Of a stretch of DNA of 64,000 nucleotides, positions 10,441-20,970 are shown piece by piece. The notes under the pieces were generated by a model. The model made no database searches. It had not been told where the DNA came from and was given only the letters and a program-made list of their open reading frames with translations. A program made the position numbers and the translations under genes. Every line of letters begins with the position of its first letter. Position 1 is the stretch's first letter. Origin of the DNA: Mytilisepta virgata (Eukaryota > Mollusca > Bivalvia > Mytilida > Mytilidae); the NCBI GenBank assembly GCA_028015205.1, contig CM051521.1, forward strand, positions 90,744,513-90,808,512, read 5' to 3'.

Positions 10441-10880
10441 AAAATATGTAGATTTAGAAGCACAAACCACTTTTTACCTATTTGAACTGGAAGCTGCAAA
10501 ACATTGATAGACAAAATCTTTATTGTAATTTATGCAATTGTCAAAAATTATGCGATGAGTACCATTTGATTTTGCAATGTAGAGCTTTAGATGAATATCG
10601 CAAACGCTTATTAAACAAATATTACAATAAACGCCAAAATACTTTGAATTTTTCTCATCTGATACTTAAGAAACTGTGTAAATTCATTAAACATACAAAT
10701 GAGTGTGTTCGTACTCATGGCTTGCCTGTAACGTAGCTATCTTTGTACTGTGTTTATATTGTGTACACAATTCATTTATTTTATTTTATTTATGTGTCTG
10801 TCTGTTGTTTGTCTGCATTGTGCATTGTTATCTCTGGAACAATTTTATAATGGCTGAATGAGACATAATGATAGATATTA
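10441..10880 (+). pseudogene. LINE 3' end (C-terminal cysteine motif and tail)
   Basis: The frame at 10482-10736 reads a C-terminal zinc-like motif (NLYCNLCNCQ, then DEYHLILQC) typical of the end of LINE ORF2, and a stop follows. About 140 bp of AT-rich 3' flank continues to about 10880. It appears to be the continuation of the 8740-9310 fragment, interrupted by the Tc1-like relic. Confidence 0.65.
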
Positions 10881-10882
10881 TA

Positions 10883-11310
10883 CAATTATGGCACTTTACT
10901 AAGTGCAATATCATGTTTTATTGTAAAGCAACGTAATATTCCCTGTAGAACCTAACCAAAAAATAACGTGCAATATTCGCCGATATTGCACGGAGAACAA
11001 TATGGCATTGTAAGGACGATGTCTTTGATAGTTGTTCGGGTTATTTCCGGTATCTGGGTGATGTTGGCATACAATAAAAGGGTTATTGCACGAAACTGAG
11101 AAATATTGTCCCTCATAGAATATTATATCGCACTCGCAAGCTCGTGCAATATTAAATTCTACTCCGGACAATATTCCCCAGTATTCGTGCAATAACCCTA
11201 TATTATGGACCATTTAACAGCAATATTGCCCTAGGACAACGGTCGCAGGTAATATTGCTTTACGTGGTCTATAAAACATGATATTGCACGATAGTGAAGT
11301 GCTTTAATTG
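10883..11310. mobile_element. MITE-like element with about 55-bp terminal inverted repeats
   Basis: The left end (CAATTATGGCACTTTACTAA, then GTGCAATATCATGTTTTAT) is matched by the reverse complement of the right end (11250-11310). The interior repeats short GTGCAATAT/ATATTGCAC motifs in both orientations. It contains no convincing transposase; the frame at 10911-11213 is composed of these repeats. Confidence 0.75.
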
Positions 11311-11626
11311 TTTTATTTCATTTCATTTTAAAGAGCATGAATTGGAGATCACCTGTTTCTAAAAATAGTTCACCGTGCAATATCACAAAATATGGACTAG
11401 TTTGAAACACACTGTTTCTATATAAATCTAGAAGTACGAAACGTAATAAAAGTTAATATTCATATTAACCCATGATCGTCTTAAAACAATGAACCATAAA
11501 AGGTTAAAGTTGATTAAAATACACGTATACTACGCGATCATTTAAAAAAAACAATGAAATTACAGAAAACAGTCGTTAAGAAAATTGATAGTAATTTATG
11601 CTATGATATGTCTTTTTCTTCTACAG

Positions 11627-12084
11627 AATATGTTGCTTATAGAGACAAAAATGATGGTTCCATTTACGTTAAGATTTTGAGTGAATTACTGAAGAGAGAA
11701 GGGTTTACCACTAAATTAATGGACTTGATGTTGAAAGTAACAGATATCACTTCAAAATTCAAAGTTCAGACAGATTTTTGTCAAGTCCCTACTTTCGAAT
11801 CGACACTTACAAAGTCATTGCGATTTACACCAAAGAAACGAGTGAGTTACTAATTGTTAATCATTATAACTCTAATAATAATAATAATTATTATCATTAT
11901 TATCATAATTGATAAATAAAACAAATATAGCAACATTTTTATTTATAGAAAGTAAATGAAATAAGCAGGATACTTGTTTATTTTATATTTTTTAAATCAA
12001 TTTCAGATAGCACAAAAGACAATACTTGTCACATATGACGACGGAACAACTGAAAATCTAGATGACGACGAAATTATGATTTAG
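11627..12084 (+). pseudogene. Isolated caspase p10 (small-subunit) exon with a possible terminal exon
   Basis: After the acceptor CTTCTACAG (ends 11626) the frame reads EYVAYRDKNDGSIYVKILSE and continues through FCQVPTFESTLTKSLRFTPK, the conserved caspase small subunit. The acceptor phase equals that of the last exon of the caspase gene at 24.3-34.4 kb. It can end at the stop at 11851-11853, or splice at CGA|GTGAGT (11841/11842) to an in-phase exon at 12007-12084 (acceptor ATCAATTTCAG) that adds a 25-residue acidic tail containing VTYDDGTTENLDDDE. No p20 exon with the active-site His or Cys is recognisable upstream in this window. It is therefore probably a partial duplicate, or the end of a gene whose other exons I failed to see. 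Confidence 0.7.
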
Positions 12085-13736
12085 GTGAATTTCTTTGAAA
12101 AGGTCAATAGAAAGTGGACAGGTGACGCAAAAGTTATATATGAAAAGTGATATTTATGAATATGTCCACGCTAACTATCGAAAGTAACAGTTAACAAACA
12201 TTTAATTCTGTATTTAGTATTTTATTTCCTACTACCGTTTCTAATTGTTTAAAGTTTTTATTGCTGGAGGAAGGAGAACAATTGATTTTTGACTGTTGTT
12301 GACCAAACCTCGGGTAGGTCTTGAAAGTACAATATAGTGTTGACATGGATTTAAAGAACCTACGGAGTAAATTCAGTTTAACGGAGCAGTACATACTTAA
12401 CATTCCGGAGTACATGTACCTGATGTTACTCACGGGTTTTAGTTGCAGTTCACATTGCTAGTGATTTAGTTTCTGTGCTGTGTTGTTCTATTTTTGTTTA
12501 GTTAATAAAAGGTTTTTATTCTTTTAGTTATACATGTATACATTGCGGCGTTTGTTGTGTTCCATGCTCATAACAGTCTTTTCCTTTGATTTAAAATTTA
12601 CGGACTTTTCCCACTGTTTTGTCACTTCGGTATATTCTTAACAATAAGTTACGACAAAATGAACTTTTAAAGTTGACAACAACTTTTCCACATTGATATA
12701 CAATGTTATAAGTGCTCAATTTAAATGATGTTTTGGTTTTATTATTTTTAGAAATGTTTAAAATTCAAATAAATGATAAAAAATTGAATAAAAAAGTACA
12801 GCCATTAAGAGTTGTTGTTGGCCCTGTCTCAAAAACCTTTTTCTGGTAATAATAAAACGATTGTTTGTAATGCGTCGTATATGCGTCGTATATGCGTCGT
12901 ATACAGCATAGTATAAATTTACTGTATCTAATATGAGTATCTTTGGATTGTTATTTTGTAAATTGCCATTTTTTTTATCGTTAACTGCATTTTGCTTATG
13001 TTTTTTGGGCAAAAATATAGGTACTTTGTCTAATTTGGCAAAATTACGAAAATGTTATTATTACAAAAAAAATTATTTCGATAATCGAACTGAATGATTT
13101 ATATTTCATAAAACATGGAAGGCTAAAAAATCATTTCCAAGTCACTAAAATACTCAGGGGAAAATTTGACCTTTTTGTTTGCATGGTTCAGTTTTCAACT
13201 TTAATCGTTTCGTACAGGGGAATATATACTTACGAACCTAAAACAAATGTCATACACGATGAACGAAAAATGAAACAAAAATGACATGGACCTTGTATAC
13301 CGGCAATTTGCAGTTTAAACTATTTGCACGAAAGAAGCGAATATCTACCGTCAAATACGAAAACAAGTGAAATAAAACACAGCAAAAACTTTCCACGAAA
13401 ATAACCATGTATCACCGCCATATTTTTGCTCATTTTGGTTTACGTTCTTTCAGTCTGACTTTTAATTCTGTTTATCAAATCGCTGACAATAAAACGAATC
13501 TCGTTGGATAAAGAATGAAATTAAATTGATTCTGATTGGACGGCTGGAAGAAGAACTGCGTGATTAAAACGTGATTGAAATCAAAGTGAAAGAAAAAGTG
13601 TATCGCTCACCTGGATTCAACTAGCCAATCAACAGTCATAAAAGCACCTTCAATGTAAGAAACAAGTCTGTATAAATGGACATAATTCCAAGTTTGGTTC
13701 CAATTGGCTCAGATTTTATATCAATTTTCCGATAGG
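12085..13736. other. Intergenic, no gene recognised
   Basis: AT-rich sequence with short unsupported frames. A small tandem array of an 11-bp unit (ATGCGTCGTAT, three copies) lies near 12870-12905. An AATAAA run near 12505 could serve the caspase-like exon upstream, but this is not supported further. Confidence 0.5.
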
Positions 13737-13806
13737 ATTTCCATATAAAGTTTCATCAAAATCCATTGAACAGTTTAGGAGGAGTTGCGCTTACAAGCTT
13801 TAAACA
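13737..13806 (-). repeat. Inverted solitary copy of the H1 core repeat
   Basis: The reverse complement of this stretch (GCGCAACTCCTCCTAAACTG, then CAATGGATTTTGATGAAACT) matches the core unit repeated at 14396-14870. It is probably a remnant of another copy of the same element. Confidence 0.7.
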
Positions 13807-14037
13807 GTGTACAGTTTAGTACTTGTATCTTGTATTAATGCATTGTATGTTTTTCAATCACGTCAACTTTTCATCTAAAATCCTACCATGAAATCTTATT
13901 TGTTTTGCTATTTACAATATATTTCATGCTGGTGTATAAAATCATGAAAACTTTTCAATTCGATTGCCATGGCTTTTGTTTGGTTACACATTTTCTTTCT
14001 TTTCAAGAAAAAGTAACTTCATTTTTTCGAAATTTTT

Positions 14038-14910
14038 ATATCCCCTGAAAAACAAAGTTTTGAGGGGATGTATTGGAATCACCCTGTCCGTCCGTCCGTC
14101 CGTCTGTCTTCTACAGAGGACAGGTACATTGTGCAAAAAAATTTATGGGGTTAACCCCTGTACTACAAAGGAACAACTCCATGTCTGACAGATAAATAAC
14201 CCCACAAAGACGGACGGACAAAATATCGTGGGGTTAAAATTAAAAAATATGGGAAATGACCTCATAATATTTAAGCATTGTATATTAGACAAATATATTC
14301 TAGGGTTTACCCCATAATACAGATTTACCCCACAACTCAATGTTCTACAGATAAATAACCCCAAAAGACCATTCTCATAAGGTCCGTCCGTCTGTCCATG
14401 TACCTTGTAAGCGCAACTCCTCCTAAACCGTTCAATGGATTTTGATGACTAGGCTTCATATGTTGATGTGCATGGAGCAGAAAATTTTCGCCGGATGACA
14501 ATCCAACTTAAGAGTTTTACATGTTTAAAGCTTCAGTAACGCAGCTCCTCCTAAACCGTTCAATGGATTTTCATGAAACTTTATACGAAGATCGGACATG
14601 ATATGTAGATGTGCATGAAGCAAGATAATTATTGCCGGGTGCTTGCAAAGGGAGATAATCCAACTTAAGGGTTTACATGTTTAAAGCTTGTAAGCGCAAC
14701 TCATCCTAAACTGTTCAATGGATTTTCATGAAACTTTATACGAAGGTTGGGCATGATATGTAGATATTCATGAAGCAAAATAAATTATCGCCAGGTTTTT
14801 TAGAAAGGGAGATAATCCATCTTAAGGGTTTTACATGTTTAAAGCTTTTAAGCGCAACTCCTAGTACTGCAAGCGGGGGTATCCCTCAGTGAGGTCACTC
14901 ACAGTTCTAG
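14038..14910 (+). mobile_element. H1: Helitron/Helentron-like non-autonomous element with tandem cores
   Basis: The head ATATCCCCTGAAAAAC folds on TTTTGAGGGGAT and is followed by a GTCCGTCC tract (about 14086-14107). Roughly 155-bp cores (GCGCAACTCCTCCTAAACCG) then occur near 14405, 14540 and 14695, with a truncated fourth near 14850. The end carries the hairpin GTGAGGTCACTCAC followed by AGTTCTAG, which matches a Helitron-type CTRR terminus. Both flanks are T. A block of about 250 bp (14120-14370) with its own GACGGACGG run and repeated GGGGTT/AACCCC looks like a nested insertion. Family assignment is inference. Confidence 0.65.
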
Positions 14911-15762
14911 TTTTTGTTTGCTGTATAAATTGTCAAAAATTATTACATGAAATACATCACCTTCCACACATGAACAATAGATTCACAATGGTTCACAAAT
15001 AACCCTTGCCTTCAGCGCTTTTCATTCACTGCAGACTCCAAAACGTCTTAATTATGACGTATATTACCCTCAACGTCACGATAAACAAAATCAGAGTTGG
15101 GTAACCGGAAGTCCCAGCGTAGGAAAATATCTAATCATAGAATTTGCGACGAAGTAAAAATGGCGGCCATTTTTCATTTTTTTTAGGAGGACGGTTTTTT
15201 TTTGCAATATCTCGTCTCATTTTGTGTATTGCTCAACAGATTGTCGTCTGAATTGTTCAAAATTCAATGGCTCATAGAAATAATCCTGTAAATATTGATA
15301 TTTTGTCGAAAAAGGTAATGAAAATAACGTTTTTCTTGTTGATTTTCGGTGTAAGAAATGTGTTGGTTTTTTTTCAATGGAAAAATCGAATCGACAAAGG
15401 ACTCTCATTGTGCATAGTTTCAAATTGATTCTGAGATTTTCATCTTTAAAACTAGCCTATTTTGAGGAAAATCCGTGAAACAACATTTTTTTGTACCAAA
15501 TTTAAAGTTCGTAATTTTTTCACCAAATTCCGGATAATGCACCGTCACTGACATTAGTTTGCTTCCTTTTCAAACTGACTTATCTCCCTTATTGTTTACA
15601 AAATCGCATTTCTGTCGGACTGTTCACTCCAAATGAACACAATACGTCTCGTAGGCATTGACTGTTGAAGTCAGTTGACATGGAACAAGGTCACGAAGGT
15701 GGAATGAAATGTTAGGACTCCAAGGAATAAAACTTCCTGGGTTGCTTTGATGCCATTCACAC
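14911..15762. other. Intergenic with motifs shared with 22.2-22.7 kb
   Basis: No gene is recognised. GGGTAACCGGAAGTCCC (about 15104) recurs exactly as its reverse complement near 22688. A second string, ACATTTTTTTGTACCAAATT (about 15484), recurs near 22363. These point to an old dispersed repeat rather than independent promoters, although the first contains an ETS-type CCGGAAGT. Confidence 0.5.
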
Positions 15763-15924
15763 TGTCAACATATATTTGTTCCTTATAATATATGTTCCTT
15801 TAGGAAATAATATTATAGTCGATAAAAAAATTGGGAATATGCCTTATATAATATATCATCCCTATCTGTAAGAAAATTTCCTTAGGTTATTCAGAACTTT
15901 TGTTATGACAATACACATGGGTAG

Positions 15925-16060
15925 TCACATGGTTCATAATCACATGTCAGTCTCACCTGTAATGAAAATTTAAAAGTACACACAGGTGTTTAGTCACATG
16001 GTTCATAATAAGGGGACATAATCTTACCTGTAAAGAAATTTAAAAGTACACACAGGTGTG
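15925..16060 (+). repeat. Tandem duplication of about 70 bp before integrase exon 1
   Basis: CACATGGTTCATAAT followed by TTTAAAAGTACACACAGGTG occurs twice in a row, ending about 20 nt upstream of the predicted start codon. It probably lies in the promoter or 5' UTR of the integrase gene. Confidence 0.7.
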
Positions 16061-16081
16061 TTTGACAAACATTTGGAAAGC

Positions 16082-18599
16082 ATGGAGGCTGCTGAATACA
16101 ATAAAATATTCAATTTCCTGAAGGATAAAACATTCAGTACAGGTAAGTTTTATTTTTTCTCATTACACTGAACATTAATTGCTTACTTCCAACATGTATA
16201 TTACAATTTTAATAAATCCATTCAGGCAATTGATTTACGGTGTATAATATTATGGTATCAATACTATAATATTATGATGACAGCACTATAATATTATGGT
16301 ATCAATACTATAATATTATGATTTAATGATTTAATGCCATAATATTATGATACCAGTGCTATAATATTATAGTACTATGTACTATAATATTACATTGCCA
16401 GTATTATAAGATTATGGTATCAAAACTATAATATTATGATGTCAGTACTATAATATTATGATATTGATACTCTATGATTGTATATATACATATTTATAAA
16501 TTCTAATATTATGTTTTTTCAGACACACATGATAATGAGAAAAGAAGAATTAGAAAAAGAGCATCTACATTTGAGATTAAAGATAATGAACTTTATTATA
16601 TCGGTGGAAAGCGAAAGAATGAAAAAAGCAAACTTGTCATTACTTCTGATAAAAAAATGTCTATCTTAAAATTATGTCACGATGACAATGGATGCCATCT
16701 TGGGATGGAGAAGACTTTCTACAAGATCAGTGAACGTTATTATTGGAAGGGTATGACTGAAGACATAAAAGAGTACATCAGACAATGTGAAGAATGTCAA
16801 AAATCAAATAAGAAAACAAAAACAATGCATGCCGAACTTCAACCTGTAGAAATTCCAAATGGTACATGGAAAAAGATAGGAATAGACTTGATTGGACCTT
16901 TCAATGATGGTCAGGGACAACCTATGTCCCAAAATGGATATAGATATGTATTAACAGTAATCGATTATTTTTCTAGTTACTTAGAAGCGTTTCCGTTGAA
17001 AAGAAAACTAGCAAGCGAAGTAGCTGAAAAATTGTTTGAGCTATTCAGTCGCCAAGGGGTACCACTTGAGTTAATTAGTGATAATGGAGGTGAATTTACT
17101 TCGAATCTATCCAAATGCATGAAAGAACAATATGGGTATAAGCACATTACAATTTCTCCTTACCACCCACAATCCAATGGAAGATGTGAGAGAGTAAACC
17201 AGACCGTAAAGTCTATGTTGAACAAAACCATCAAGGACAATGAAGCTGCTTGGGATATTATTTTACCTCAATGTGTTTTTGCCTATAATACGTCTCGTCA
17301 ATCATCTACCAAGTATTCCCCATTTTATTTAATGTTTTGGCGGAATCCGGTCCTACCAAACGAGAATTGTTTTGGAGAAACAGCAAATACTATTGACAAA
17401 TATATTGAAATAGATCATGTTGATATTGAAAATACAGTTGAACAAATGACTAAAATTCAAAAGCACATTAGGGAAGATGTTATTGATAATGTAAAAGAAG
17501 CACAAAGAAAACAAAAGATAGATTTCGACAAGAGACATGATGTGGCGAAAAATGAATTTAGAGAAGGTGATAAGGTTCTTTTGAAAAACATGAAGAGAAA
17601 GAAAACACTGGGAAAAGATAAATGGCTCGGTCCATATATTGTGAGTAAAATTCCAAAAATTGGCACTATGACATTAATTGATAATTTGATGCAGAAAGTT
17701 ATTGGCAATTATAGACAACATAACTTGAAAAAGTACCACGAAATTAGACCCAGCCCAACTGAAGATAATGATGAGAACAATAATCATGATAGTAGTGTTA
17801 TCTATGAGCAAGAAAATGAGGAAGATGTGCGTGCTGATTCGCAAATGGAAGACGATAATAAAACAGATGACAATAACAGTGAGCAATCAGAGATACAAGT
17901 TGTAAGTAAACAAATATTCCCTTCTACAAGTAAGGCCATAATAAAATAATTCCTAGATTCTCATCCAACTTTTTGTAATATTTGGGGCGGGTTGGCGAAT
18001 TTTATTTTTTATTTTTTATCTATTTCAGTGAAAAATACTGTCATTTTAAAAGAAATTGACCAAAATCTGCAAAAGATCAAAATAAAATTTTATGAGGAGG
18101 CTGAAAAAATCGGGTCGGGAGGGGATGAGAATCTAGGTTATTTTTTATTTCGGCCTAATGAAAAATAAGCAACGAGATAAAACTATTGAATAAAGAATAT
18201 TAAAGAATAAAGAATTAGAATTTTCTCCCTTGCAATTTTTACTGATATTTTAAACATTTACTTGTACAATCATTCAAGTAAAATCATTTCATTTTAAAAT
18301 TATTTTTATATTACAGCTAATAAATATTATGTTTACTTCTGTAGGATGGATCTGTGACTGGCCATGGTGAAGATGTACAAAACGAAAGTAACAATGATGA
18401 TATCTTCCTTACACAATCTACCTTTAATGCAGAATCAGAAATACATTTTGATATTGACGTAAATCAGATGATAATGTTTGACTCTCCAAAGAAGAATGAG
18501 GAATTGCCAGAAACAAGACCAAAGCGGAATTGTCAAAAAGATCGGAGAAACAGCTTATATGAGTACTTTCCTCTTGTAAAGAAAACAAAAGACGTTTGA
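16082..18599 (+). CDS. Ginger/GIN1-like integrase (three predicted exons)
   Basis: Exons 16082-16142, 16523-17901 and 18345-18599 join in frame (donors GTAAGT, acceptors TTTTTTCAG and TTCTGTAG) to give 564 residues. The zinc-binding HHCC domain uses H73, H79, C109 and C112. The core has D142, D207 and E243 with 35 residues between the last two (D,D35E). GPY begins at residue 390, as in gypsy integrases. The C-terminal region from about 410 is acidic and low in complexity. No protease, RT or RNase H accompanies it, so it is not a retrotransposon pol. The N-terminal part (NELYYIGGKRKNEKSKLVI) also resembles vertebrate GIN1. The frame is uninterrupted and all expected catalytic residues are present. 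Splice sites are predictions. Confidence 0.8.
16246..16470 (+). repeat. Palindromic ATAATATTAT minisatellite in integrase intron 1
   Basis: At least ten copies of a roughly 20-bp unit (CTATAATATTATGATGTCAG and variants). Each carries the self-complementary core ATAATATTAT. It fills most of the 380-bp first intron. Confidence 0.85.
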
Positions 18600-18689
18600 A
18601 AATGTTCTTTTTCATTGAAAATTAATTTTTGTATTAAATTAAATTGCAATATTAATAAATGTTTATCTTAATTCTGTGTATTTACTGGT

Positions 18690-18872
18690 ATAATATTTGT
18701 TCCTCGGAATTTTTGTTATGTAATAATTGTTCCTTAAAGAATTTCCTTTCTGTAATATTTTTCTTTTGCTGTGGGAACTTTTCCTATGACAAAAGAACAA
18801 ATATTACATAGAGGAAGTTCCTTCAGGAACAATTATTATATAACAAAAATTCCGAGGAACAAATATTATGAA
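18690..18872. repeat. Long hairpin near the Ginger-like 3' end
   Basis: ATAATATTTGTTCCTCGGAA continuing through TTTTTGTTATGTAATAATTG is mirrored by CAATTATTATATAACAAAAA continuing through TTCCGAGGAACAAATATTAT. The arms are about 48 bp with a spacer of roughly 90 bp. GTTCCT motifs in the arms are the same as in the terminal inverted repeats. Confidence 0.8.
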
Positions 18873-18892
18873 GGAACAAATAGCACATGACA

Positions 18893-19200
18893 CCACATGA
18901 CATGCTGTTTGATTATGACCAGCTGATGCATGATGATGTAGCTATTTTTCAACTGATAAACAAAGATCTATCAGAAAACTCATAATATTTTTCTTGCATT
19001 GGAAAATTCACATTCATAGCATTCAAGAAACATATTTCTGTATCAACAAAAATATTTGAACAGTTGAATATTTAAAATATCATGATACCTCAGAGTGTTG
19101 TTATTCCCCAAACTTTTTGTTTCTCATATACTCGCATGGAACGCATGCTTGTTAATTTTAAAGTCCAGCAAATTTTCTTAGATATAACTAATAGGGACAA
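18893..19200. other. Intergenic, nothing recognised
   Basis: AT-rich sequence between the Ginger-like element and the SINE-like fragment. No coding or repeat structure seen. Confidence 0.5.
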
Positions 19201-19325
19201 ATGTAACAGAAGCTAGAGCATGAGACTACAAAATTCCAGTTTCACTTCCAGGGATCGAATCAGGAACCTCTAAATGACAAGCGAGATTTGCAACCAGTGA
19301 TCTGACTAAGCGACCAGGCAATATT
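19200..19325 (-). mobile_element. tRNA-derived SINE-like fragment
   Basis: On the minus strand TGGTCGCTTAGTCAGA (A-box-like) is followed about 50 nt later by GATTCGATCCC (B-box-like, close to the GGTTCGANTCC consensus). No acceptor-stem pairing or anticodon arm is evident, so this is a SINE head rather than a functional tRNA. Ends are uncertain. Confidence 0.5.
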
Positions 19326-20640
19326 TATTACTGGCATGGAACTGGTATAACCTGATTTACCAAGAAAAATAAAACACATGTCCCATGACCATGGTCTAAG
19401 AAATAAATATTTATCCCATGCCTGTAGTTGTCTAAAAAAGACAATGTCTCATCAGAAGAGATTTAGAAAAAAAACCAGTAGTTTTACTATAGAATTGTGT
19501 GATAAGCTCTGATATGGTTATGTAATATATATGTACCATTAATACAAAACTTTACACATACTGCATAGTAAATGAGAGTGGATTGGGAATACTTTTTCTG
19601 TATTCATTAAACATGTTGGCCCATATTTCTCCATATTTATTTAATATTATGGCTTAAATTTCCCCCACATGGCATTAAACAAATATCAATCCATTATTTA
19701 GTATTACACAATCATTCTCAATTCTTAAAAAATAGTTCCATTTCTTTCTATTCAAAATATTTTGGGATTATTTTTTCCATTCTTATTTTCTATAATTTAT
19801 GTGTATAGTTTACTATCTATATATATCCCACTCAGACTCTCAAAGAAATAATCATGTACCAAACTACATAAATTTATATATATAGACACATGTTCATGGA
19901 ATATTGATGCAAAAGTTTTGAAGGCCAAACATATATAACTTGGAGCAAAAAACCAAAATAATTCCAATAGAACAGCAAAAGCTTTGAACTTTTAAATATT
20001 ATAGTTCACAAGTTAATAAATTTATTATTAAAATATTGTTTCATATTTGTATAGGAATTAGTTTCTTTCCATTTGCAACTAGAACTTAGTTAACTCAATG
20101 GAGCTGGATTATAACTCTATTCTGCTATAAATATTATATCCCTTTGTCATATTTCAAAGGAAATTTTATTTCTCATTTACATAATGTATACTTGGAAGTG
20201 TTATCTAGCACTTTGCAGCCATATGCAGTAAATTCAGAAATTCTTTTGGTTTTCAAAATATATATGATTTATTTGTATTTTTAAAAAAGTTAATTGTCAT
20301 AGTTTATTTAATATTATGTATAAAATTATTTAAAAATTCAAACATGTCTATTTGCATAAAGTTTTAGGATATACAATGTAACTCAGAAACAGAAATTCCA
20401 TTAATTACAGTGTAAACAAAATAAACATTAAGGCATTGAATTATTTTTTACAAAAAAAATTAACATATCTGAAAGATGACATTTTAAATATTTTTATATG
20501 AATATAGTGATCCTTAATATCATATATCATATAAATTAAGTTATTGAAATAACAAAAAATAAATTTATGTTTTTATGAAATTGATTTTTCATCCATGATT
20601 TCACTCTGTGACTTTTCCCTAGGTATGATCGAAGTCACTT
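19326..20640. other. Intergenic, nothing recognised
   Basis: Very AT-rich; no open frame of note and no repeat structure detected by eye. Confidence 0.5.
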
Positions 20641-20970
20641 AGCTCACCTGACCCAATGGGTCAATTGATCTTTTCTCATCACTTGGCATCCGACATCGTC
20701 CATTAATTTTTACAAAAATCTTCTCTTCCTAAACTACTGGGCCAAACTGAACCAAACTTGGCCACAAGCATCATTAGGATATCTAGTTTAAAAAATGTGT
20801 CCAATGACCCCGCCTGCCAACCAACATGGCCGGCTTGGCTAAAATAGAACATAGGGATAAAACTGCAGTTTTTGTCTAAATTTCAAAAACTACAGCATTT
20901 AGAGCAAACCTGACATGGGGTAAAAATGTTCTTTCTATCCCCTCACCACCCCCCCCCCCCCCCCTTCCAA
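20641..20970 (+). mobile_element. H2: left-end fragment of the AGCTCACCT element family
   Basis: The head AGCTCACCTGACCCAATGGG with a short hairpin is followed by the ATCTTCTCTTCCTAAACTAC and CCAAACTTGG motifs also seen in H3 at 40.8 kb. It breaks off in a long C homopolymer near 20948-20965, and no right end is present. Confidence 0.65.

Larger units (their letters stand above)
15763..18892 (+). mobile_element. Candidate Ginger1-type DNA transposon
   Basis: The left end TGTCAACATATATTTGTTCC and the reverse complement of the right end (TGTCATGTGCTATTTGTTCC, ending 18892) align. They continue through a shared TAATAT..GTTCCT stretch, giving imperfect terminal inverted repeats of about 40 bp. 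The TGTCA termini fit the TGTNR ends reported for Ginger1 elements. Flanking tetranucleotides are ACAC and CCAC, a 4-bp target duplication with one mismatch at best. Inside is an intron-containing gypsy-type integrase gene and no RT. A domesticated GIN1-like host gene is the alternative; the inverted ends favour a transposon. Confidence 0.65.

Noticed and set aside
10911..11213. 100-codon minus-strand frame
   Set aside because: It is built from the inverted GTGCAATAT motifs of the MITE.
15217..15423. 68-codon minus-strand frame as a gene
   Set aside because: No recognisable family, no splice continuation, and it overlaps a dispersed repeat shared with 22.3 kb.
19200..19325. Functional tRNA gene
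   Set aside because: Only A- and B-box-like strings are present; no paired acceptor stem or anticodon arm, so kept as a SINE-like fragment.
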